From Nereocystis luetkeana (taxonomy: Eukaryota > Sar > Phaeophyceae > Laminariales > Laminariaceae), in contig JARUPZ010000027.1 of assembly GCA_031213475.1 (NCBI GenBank), forward strand, positions 4,899,132-4,963,131: a stretch of 64,000 nt of DNA, given 5' to 3'. The position numbers were made by a program, and so were the translations under genes. The notes beneath the pieces are model-generated. The model did no database searches. It was not told the origin of the DNA and saw nothing but the letters and a program-made list of their open reading frames with translations. Shown in pieces: positions 33,301-43,700 of this stretch. Position 1 is the first letter of the stretch. Each line of letters opens with the position of its first letter.

Positions 33301-36300
33301 GGGAGGGAGGGAGAGAGGAAGGGAGGGATGGAGGGAGGGAGGGAGGGGGGGAGGGGCGGGGCTGCGAAACTTCAGCAAATGGTTTGGCATGAAACGGAGG
33401 GTGGTGGGAACGAGCCGCTACTGACTTCGCCAAAAAGATGTTGCGGTCATTTTCGCCTCGCGCGTGTACCGTGAAATACGCTACAGTAGACAGCACATCC
33501 CGCTGAGACGCTCTTTTGAGGCAAGATTCTCCAAACCCAGGGGGAAGGGGGGGGGATGGGGGGCTATGTATGTACACACAAACGAAAAATTCAAGATATT
33601 CTCATGTATAGACGCATGCATGCATCGCTATGTAGGCGTTTCATCTCACCCCGTCATTCAGAGAAAAAAAAACAGCTTCGAAATTCGCACGAGGAGGGAT
33701 CCTAAGATAGAGGTTCGCCCTAATTTTTCTTGAGGCTCCCTCCTCACGTAAGGAGCTCCGTACCTCACCCGAGAACTGACTTCAGACAAAAAAAACAAAA
33801 TTGCATCCCGATGAATAAACCCCATGGCCCAAGTATAAAAAAAACGTCATTTTTCGGAATAAGATTAGGCACGCCGACGATTTTTGGGTTAAGGAGCCCC
33901 GTCATTCAGGAACCACTTTCGCGGAAATGGGGTATCTCTATCGTAGAACGCGTCTGAGGGGGAGGGGAGGGGGGATGTTGTTGTCACGCCCATTGTACGG
34001 TAATAAATAGCCTAAGATATACCGGTATGCATCGTGGACACAGCGTTTTTTTGTTTTTTTTTGGTGATCAAAACTCTCGCCTCATTTTCCCGCGGTTGGC
34101 AACGGCGGCTCCCTCGCTGCACGCGTGGTCCAAGAAGTTGGTGTTGTCGCGGAAGCTGTTGAGGTGAGAGCGCAGGAGATAACGGGCGAGCGGGCGAGGG
34201 GGAAGCAGCACGGAATTCCATGCACCCGGGGCGGCCGTGCAAGGAACAGCCACGAAAAAAAAACTTTTTCTTTTCAGGCTCATAGATACGAATAGAACAC
34301 GAATAGATACTGTTGTAGGTCAACCTTTTTTTTCCCCCGACATTATTAGGAGGGAAACAGACATGAACCTCGTTTCTCAGCACGTAAGAGGGATACGAAA
34401 TCGGGGGAGCAGCAGAGAAAAGATGCCACCGAGAGAGAGATCTGTACCTGGTATACATGTATACCTACATACATACAAGCGAGGTCGCGTGTTTGGAGAA
34501 GCGCCAAGAAGGGCAGAGATGAACAAAAAAGGATGGTCGCTGTCCGCCTCCTGACTTCTATGCGGGATACACGAACGCATGCGTGATGTGTGAAGAAGGC
34601 GCGCTTTCGGCCAGCGTGCCTGGCGCCCGGGACGATGGTTTAAAAAAACAAGAAAAACAAAAAACGTAATCGCCCGTATTTGTGCCACTGCAGTGTGAAT
34701 GAAACTCGAAAACGGGCGATTGACCTTGCTTTTCGCTCAAAAATGGAGCCCTCGAGAGCACAAAAAAAAAATGCAAAAGCCCCGGGCAAGGCCGCTCGTT
34801 GCACGTTGCTGACAGATAAAACCGTGAGCGTTTCGTGCATACAGACAGTGGTTTTTGCCTTTTAGGGCAAATGTAGAAGGGCTGACTGGAAACACGAATA
34901 CGAACAATCAAAAGTGCTGACAGCAGTATAGGTTGCTTGCTCTAAGCGTATGTATGAGGAATACTGCTGATTTACGGAAGGATATTCGGTTGATGTTGGA
35001 ATGGCCTCTACGCTATATGACTATTATTTCTCTTGCTATCCGACATCATCTACGCTATATTGTCGGAAGGCAAGCATAATAATAATGTGTGGGTTTCCTT
35101 TTGTTTCCGAGGTTTTCTTCTTTCGGGAAAGTTACGAGTTGATCAATGTTGAAGATCATGCTTCATATTGTCGGATGGCAAGAGAAATAATAGTAATGTG
35201 CCATGATACTCGTATATATACTAACCAACATGTTTTTACCGGGCACTCTATGTACGTGGGACCGAAATCGCCCTCGCCCCCCAGGGTCGGCGGCTTACAT
35301 TACTGTTCCCCTGTTGAATACCGCGCAGCCGGAGGCGCCTTCGAGGCCACCTACCACGGGCGACGGAGCACGCACAGAACGAACAAAAAAAAAAGAACAA
35401 AAGAACAAAAAAAGGAGAAACGTAAAAAGGCGACAAGAAAGTGGTGACCTGTTGTAATGTTCGCGCGAAAATAAAGCGCGACCAGTCGAAGCAGTCGGAG
35501 CGCATCAAGGGGCGGACCGAACAAATTTTCTGTCTGGTATCAATGGCATTATTTTTATATTCAAAAATATAAGGGCGGTGGTGGCGCTGGCGGGGGGATC
35601 GGTCGAACCTGCCAATCGCCTCTGCGTGCTCACGTGGGCGATTATTGCGGTAGCCGTTGCTTTTGGTTGTTGTGGTGATTGCGATTATTTGTACCGCAAA
35701 AAAAAAAAAAAAAAAAAAAAACAGGAAACGCACGAGTTAGCGTACGGTAGATCTCCAGCTGCACTTCTTTTTGTTCTCCATCTATCTACTCGGCCACGGG
35801 CGCGTCGATTGGCGGACTTTCTCACAGGTGCTCCGGCCCATGAAGCGGCTTGAAGGACGCTTGTGAAAAAAACCATGACCCTGGCTCTCCCGGACTTTGT
35901 GCCGCTGCAGCGTCCACATGTCTCTCGACCAACAAACTATGAATAACTCACTCCGGAATTGATTGTGTGATCACACATTTTTGTGCTGGACACCTCATCG
36001 ACCGCAAAAGCTTTGGCTTGAATTTCCGAAGGCTACTTATTCCCTTGTGCCGGGGGGGGCGCACTCATTTGTTGCCTGCCTTCGTCTTTTGACCGTTGAC
36101 CACGCGAACCTTTCGAGACGGAGCATCGTGCCTACTCCTAAAAGAGACGCCTCCAACAATTGGGCGCTCATTACGTTGTTTCCATAAGCGTAGTACGTAC
36201 TAATTACTATTAATAGAAAATGTTTGCTAGTCGCATCCCCTTCCTGTTTCGCCGCTTGTGGCCGCCATCTATCTCATGTTACTAGTCCCTACAGGTAGGA

Positions 36301-39300
36301 TAGCGATCGTTTTCTCGCTACACTCTGCGAAGCGTGCCAAGCTCCTCCCCGTCACGTTCGTCTATTTCCCCCACCTCCTCATCTAACATATCCCGTTCCT
36401 CCTTGTACGTTTCACATTCTCCTACTATGTGAGTTCTACTCTCTATTGCTTTGCCACACGAGCACATCTGTGCATCTACTTCCTCCTCCCCCCGGCTACT
36501 GGTATACCTCTTTCTTCTTTCTGGCAGGTCCAGGTCCCCTACACGAAAACGCAGTTTGGGCATTTTCGGGGAGCCCATTGGGCCGCGTGCAAATACCTTT
36601 CCATTCCCACCTCTTGTCTCAAACCCTCCGAATATCTCTGAGTGTTTCTCCGATTCACATCAGTTCTTAGCGCTAGCCTTTCCCTTCTTTCTATATTTTC
36701 TGCTACTCCTGTCGTACTGTACCTCCCAAAATTCTCTATGGACAGTATCTCGTCTTGATTTACTCCTGTAACCTTCCATACTCTCTCGACTACGATATCC
36801 CACCTTATCCCAGCTCGCCCTTTTCATTGCTTTCTACAATAGGAGCTCTATCAGCTGCATGGTCGGCAACCTCTTCTTCGGCATGCTCCTTACTTTATGT
36901 TGCCGTTTCGACTTTCTCACGTCTCTGTTTGTCCTGTGGGAGTACGTTTCCAGTTCTGCTTTCCAGGAAAACTGTATTGCTCGTCGTACTTGAGCACCCT
37001 CCTATTACGGGATTACGGGGGGCCATAGTTAATAGGACCAAATATTGTTAGCAAAAATTGCGAAATATATAGGTATTTTGTGTGTTGCGTAGGTCCTATT
37101 AACTACAGGTATGGTCCCCCGTAATAGTATTTTTTTAGCTGCTATCATTTGTGCTGCTTCAAGCACGGGGGGCAAGGGGTACGCATGCCAAGCCAACGTT
37201 TAAGTTCCTCCTGTTCGCTCACCGCCGTTGCCTTCGAAAACAGCGGTCTTCGAGAACCTGCCGCAACGCCAGAGGGTGTGTGAGCGAGGTGCGATGGCAA
37301 AAATTAGCTTTACTCCGATCGTCATCATCGCCTCCTCTTCTCCAGACTCTTGTGTGCACTCTACGAGTGTCATAGCGCCAATAACACGAACGAACGTGAC
37401 TCCTTGCGAGTGAGGTAGTTTGTTGCTTCTTCACACGAGGCAGCTGTTTTTAGCCGCTCCGTTCCAAGCCCAAAAGGCTGTTTTTGAAAACATCGCAAAA
37501 ACCGTCTCGTAGTCTGCATTTTCAGCACCACGCTTAAGGTCGTTTCGAAACGTGTAGAAAAAACGAAAATGTCGTGCTTCCTTTCCTGGGATACTGCTCT
37601 GCCAGGACCTACTGTATGTGTCTTATGGCGCTTTAGGGCGACTGCGAAGCTTCGAGGCGACGCCTGACGATGATGATGCACAACAGCGCAAAATTCTGAG
37701 GCTCTCCTTTCTCACGTTGACGAGAGCTCCGTATCAGTAAGTCCACAAAATTCTTCTCAAGAAAAGTTGCGACGCGCCCTTAGCCTGATGGGCCAAATCA
37801 ATTCCACGCAGAAAACGATTGAGCTAACCTCGGACAGACCAGACAAATCATGATTTATCTATCTATCTACGAAGTATCTATCTATTTATCGATAGATAGA
37901 TCTATCTGCTCCAAAACTTCTAGATCATCGGGTGGGAATGATCCGTAGATGGTCTGTCCGAGCCGTTTGGTTGAGGGCCTCCCCCTTAAGTAGTCGGAAA
38001 TTTGTTGGCCGAACCAAAAACGGTATGCATACGTACATACATACATGCATACAACATACACACGACGCACATACATACATGCATACAACATACACACGAC
38101 GCACATATATACTCCTGCCGTACATGGAAGGCGCCGTCTTATTACCCCCGCGTTTGTACTGACCTGACAAAAGATCCCTCGGAGGAGTTGTCGAGCGGGA
38201 GGAAGTCGTTGTTCTTGAAGACAGTGTCGCCTCGAAACCTGTTGTCCGAGGAACAATCAATCAGATACAGCGTCAACGGAGTTGTTGAGTTGACTTAGAC
38301 TCGATCGTGCACACACGGGCTTTCCCTTTTTTTGTTCGTGTTTCCCTGTGTGTGCGTGTGTGCGTGTCTTTTTTCTTGATCATCCTCTTCTTCATGTTCT
38401 TTTTACAGGACATGTTTGTTATACGAATGATCGGCGTTGAGTTGAAGCTCATGCTGCCTGCTTGACACAGTGTTTAAGGATGACAAACACAACACTAGTC
38501 AGTAAGCAACACTACTCATTAAGCTGGGTTGGTATAGAGTGGTGACGTTTTCGTTCTGCTGATTTGTCGCCTTTCTTTCGTAAGACAGCAGTGCGCATCG
38601 TTTAAAAAGGGACAAGACATCAGTACCGCACACCTCTAACGGTTGAATCAATTCCCATTGCATGACCTGAATCTTTCAGGCCAGATAGATGAATACACTC
38701 CTGATCTGTATGATCTGTATGATCTGTATGATCTACCTCATGTTGCCGGGCGGGAGCCATACCCGTAAAACCTGTATGATCTATATATACTGTACAGATA
38801 GATCCTGCGCAACATCTCAGAGCGGCAGCGTAGGATCTATTTAATCCATCTGTAGATGATCTATCTGATCTATCTGCAGATGATCTGTCTGATCTATATG
38901 TAGATGATACATCTGATCTATCTGTAGAAGATCTATCTGTAGATGATCTACCTGATCTATCTGATCCGTGCGACGTGTATAGTAGTGTTAATTATATACC
39001 AGATACCGAGTATACACATATTGGAATGGATCATGCACTGCACTGTACGTACATCTGTACATTGCCAGAAGGCGAAAGAAACCACAATCGATCGTGCCGG
39101 ACAGCGGAGAGGGTTTCACAATACTTCTCCGTAGCAGTCCGTCCATACCGCTCGTTTCTTACATCCCCGACCGCGCGCGAAACGCGCCACGCACACCAAT
39201 GCACAATATAGCAAGCCTACTTTCGGGCGAAGAAGTCCGGATGCCTGCCTCATCGCCTCGTGTACGCGACGCACACAAAAAATTGCAACCGAGACCAACC

Positions 39301-40540
39301 TCTTCGAGTAATGGGCTCCGCGCGAAGGCGTGTAGGCAGGCATGTTTTTGCAGCCGCTTTAGTCTTAAGCTCTCTCTCGTACTCTCGTACAGTATCTGCA
39401 GCGCTTTGCCCCACTTCTTTAATCGTGACCCCAATGCAAGGTCTCAAAGCAGGGCCCCCTTCCCTCCCCCCTCCTCCCCTACTCTGCCTTCCCGCTACGG
39501 TGTGTGCCTCGGAATATTTTCTCGATCGGCCCAACCCTCCCTTCGTCTGTCCGAACGACGTCGAATCTGACTTGCCACTCGCGTCATGCCTAAATGGATG
39601 CATAGCTTATCTACCTACAGATGCACCTGGTAGAGTTTGTAACTATTGGCTAAAACTTGGAGGAACAAAGCAAAGATGAGATTGCAAGGACTATAGTTGA
39701 GTCAACAAACACGAAAAAACAAAGAGCCCCAACCGTGTCTCCCCCCCCCCCCCCCCCAAGAAAAACGACGTGTTCCGTCCCGGCATTGTAGGGATGCGAC
39801 GGTCTACGATCATATACTATTACGGCGCGGCCATAGTACATAGGACCTGTGGTACACACAAAACCATATATATTTACCTATCTTTACTAACAACATTTGG
39901 TCCTATTTACTATGGCCCCCCGTAATATTACGGCCATCATGCATGATATCGAGCACCTCCCCTCCCGCCCCCTAATCACCGTGACACGGCATGGCTCAAA
40001 CAGCTTGACCTGACCAAACTAAACATTCTATGTATATATACTCTACGTGCAGTACTGGATGAATCACAACGCCGTGCACAGTTCGAGGCTCGGGTGGACG
40101 GGCTTGAATTGACTCACTTAAGGGTGCCGATGTTGCTGCGGAAGACGTTGCCGTTGTTGTTAAAGAGGGCGTTGCCCTTAAACCTGGTGGCAGAACCAAA
40201 AACGTGCACATCGAAACCAGAACTATTACGGAGGGCCGTAGTAAATAGGACCATTTGTTTTTAGTAACAACAGGTAAATATATAGGTTTTTGTATATAGC
40301 ATAGGTCCTACTTACTATGGTCCCCCGTAACAAAACATCGGTCCGGTCGGTGAAAACTGCTCTCTAGAATGGGTGGGTGGGACGGTGAATGAGTGGGGGG
40401 GGTGAGTGGGTCTAGGAGAGGCGGGAACGTACGAAGGAAGAAGCGTGGAGATTGCCTACGTAGAAAATGTTTCTTTTTGTTTCACGGCGCTACTGCCGGC
40501 TGTGCCACAATCGTGTGGTCCAACTTGGAATGGCGTTCCA

Positions 40541-40619
<79 letters not shown>

Positions 40620-40638
40620 GGAGAGAGAGAGAGAGAGA

Positions 40639-40678
<40 letters not shown>

Positions 40679-40726
40679 CGAAACGCCCCACGACCGATAT
40701 CTTCTTGCTGCTGCCGCTGCTGCTGC

Positions 40727-40782
<56 letters not shown>

Positions 40783-43700
40783 AAGTTTCTGAGCCGAGGT
40801 GACATAACCTACCGGTATCTACACGCTTCTCCTGGCTCCCGACCTCCAGTTGCACAAGCGCACCATCAACAATAGATCATGCGAAGGGGGGGGGGGAAGG
40901 TTGGGTCAGGCAAAAAACACAACACACACAAGCAGGCGGCGCGGACGAAGGAACACGACAACTCACTCGATTTCACCGGAGTTGTAGAACAGCGAGCGGA
41001 CATTTTTAACCCGGCTGGCCCGGAACTTGCCCGCGAATGTCACCACCGAGTGGTCGTAGACGTCGAAGACGTAACCAGCCGCCTTTTCCGAGTCCTGCGG
41101 TCCACAAGCGGTGCGGTGCGGTGCGGTGCGGTGCGGTGCGGTGCGGTGCGGTGCGGCGCGGAGCGGAGCGGAGCGTGCGCCGGGGGGTGTGGGGTACAGT
41201 ATGCGTTGATAAAAAAACACAAAAAAATACACGCCCGTGAAGCGGAAACAGAAAGGCAGGGGAGGGGAGGCAGAGGCGCTTGTATTTCCGGACTACATAA
41301 CTGATTGCTGTCTGTCGTTGTTGCACAGCAGGAACACTTTTTACGCACCAACAAGGAAGGGGAATTTCAGGGCCTCACTCAGTCAGTCAGTCACTCAGTC
41401 ACTCAGTCAGTCAGTCAGTCAGTCACTCACTCACTCACTCACTCATGCGCAAGGACCGCATCGGCGATTTTTTTTTCATCACACGTTGGAGTCCTTCCTC
41501 CCTGCGATGTGGCGCGTACCCTACACCCCTCCCGAAGCCGACTTTTGATTTTCATACCGATAGAACTGTTGGGATACGATACAGGTAGGTCGGGTTGATG
41601 GCAGGTCCCGCCTGAGGCGTCCAACTGAGTAAAGCTGCTGCGCATACGGTCAAGACCGGTGCGCGAGGCACCCAATGTTTTTTTTTGGGGGGGTTCAAGA
41701 CACGCACGGAAGCGGTATGGTGTTGAAAACAAATTGAAAAACAATATTTCAAAATTCTTTTGTTTTTGCCATCCACGACCATTAATGCGCAGGCAGCGTT
41801 GGGATTCGACGTCGATCACTCCTGAACGTTTGCGCACCTCCTGCAGACCATCTACAGATCATCTACAGATCATCTGCAGATCATCTACAGATCATTTTCC
41901 ACACCCAATGATCTAGCTCTTTCGAAGCAGTTAGTTCAATTCCAGATGTTGTACTTTCCGCCTCGTAGCTGGCGTTGCCGGGTGTGGGACCCGTAAAAAT
42001 CCGCATTGATTGATGTATATACAGCAGTTTTATTATTTCCCTTGCCATCCGACAATGAATGAGCAGCATGATTTTCAACATTGATCACTCATAACTTTCC
42101 CGAAAGAAGAAAACCTCGGAAACAAAAGGAAAACCCATGCACCAAGTCTACCTCCCTTCTGTACCAACTTTCGGCTTGTCTCTACTCCATTTGCTTCCTT
42201 CTCATTACGTTATATTCTTAAATCCGCCTAAGCTACAAGCAGCAGTAATATTACGGGGGACCCTAGTTAATAGGACCAAACATTGTCAGTAGAAATGGTT
42301 AAATATATAGGTTTTTATGTACACCACAGGTCCTGTCCCCCGTAATAGTAGCGCATGCATGTTTCCTGTGGCTTGGACCCTTCACTGCGCAAACCTCCTC
42401 CGACAACGGCTGGCGAGGAACTACCATTTTAAATGATCTATCTATTAACAGTGTAGATCATGATCTATCCGTGGAGTATGTGATTGAGGCGTGATTTTTT
42501 TTCCCCGGATAAAACTGGTAGATGCTTCTTCGGGGGAGCTTAAGGAGGGGAGTGGTCGTTTTTTGGTGGATGAGATAGATGGAGGGATGTTTGGTTGTAG
42601 TAGTCTTCATGCGAGCGTCACATCAGTTTTGATTTTGTCGTACGTATGATACTGCCGCGCTTTTGTACTCATTCTTCACTTTCTGTTCGTCGTTTTTTAG
42701 AACAACACTACACATTGTCAGATGGCAAGCATAATAATAATAGAATCAGAGAGGAACACACGAAAAAAAAAAACTGTAGTATGTACATACAACATAATTA
42801 AGATAGGTGTATCGATTGAACGTAGACGTGCTACTGCTGTATAGAGAACGTTCGATTTCAAGACTGGAACACGTGCGACGTCTGTGTGTATACGATACAC
42901 GGTCGCAGGGCAACATAAAAGCATTTGACAAGGAAGAGTTATCGCTCGCGCTCGCTCTTCCCCATACATACATGTAAAAGCGTTAATTGCCCTTGGAGGG
43001 TGTCTACTTTTCTTTTTTTTTCTTCACGCACCCCGCTGTTGGGGCCGATGCGGGTGACGGGCATGTCGAAGATAAGCGTCGCTTCATCCTCGACCGTGAA
43101 GCGGACGTTCACGAACCTACCATCAGGAACGGCACACCGGGGGGAGAGAAGAGCAAGGAGGGGGGGGGGTACTCATGTCATACATGCATGGCCGCAGACA
43201 CATACTCATATATTCTCGCATCCCTACAATGCCGGGACGGAGAACATCGCGTTTTTAGGGGGGGGCGGGGGGGGGGAGAAGACGCCATAACGCCTACACC
43301 TATAGTATATACTAGTATACGTTACACATCAATATTGTTAAACAGGTGGTAAATGACAGAAGAAGGACGAGAAAACCAAGCAGGTGGTAGTTTTTTTTTT
43401 TCAAAGGTATATCTCGGCAATTTTACGGGGTACTACTCTTGGTTTCCCGCGCGAACTCCCGCGTCCTTAACCCTTTTAGCACTGCAGTCTCGTTTTGGGG
43501 ACAATTGAGGATACATTACTTGGAATTTGAGTGGTTTGCCCCCGAAACGGGACTGGAGTTCTAAAAGGGTTAAAGAAACAAGACCCTCCCTCCCCCCCTC
43601 GCTCCCTGCCCCCGCCCGCCCGCCCGCCCCCCCGCCCAAGGGACTGACTAGGAGGATGCGACAGTGAGAAACATCTCGCCCTTCTCCGTCCCCGCCCCCT

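Noticed and set aside
40393-40875. Frames through (GA)n and (CTG)n repeats encoding Arg-Glu and poly-Leu
   Set aside because: Simple-sequence translation with no conserved part; it lies in a beta-helix gene intron.
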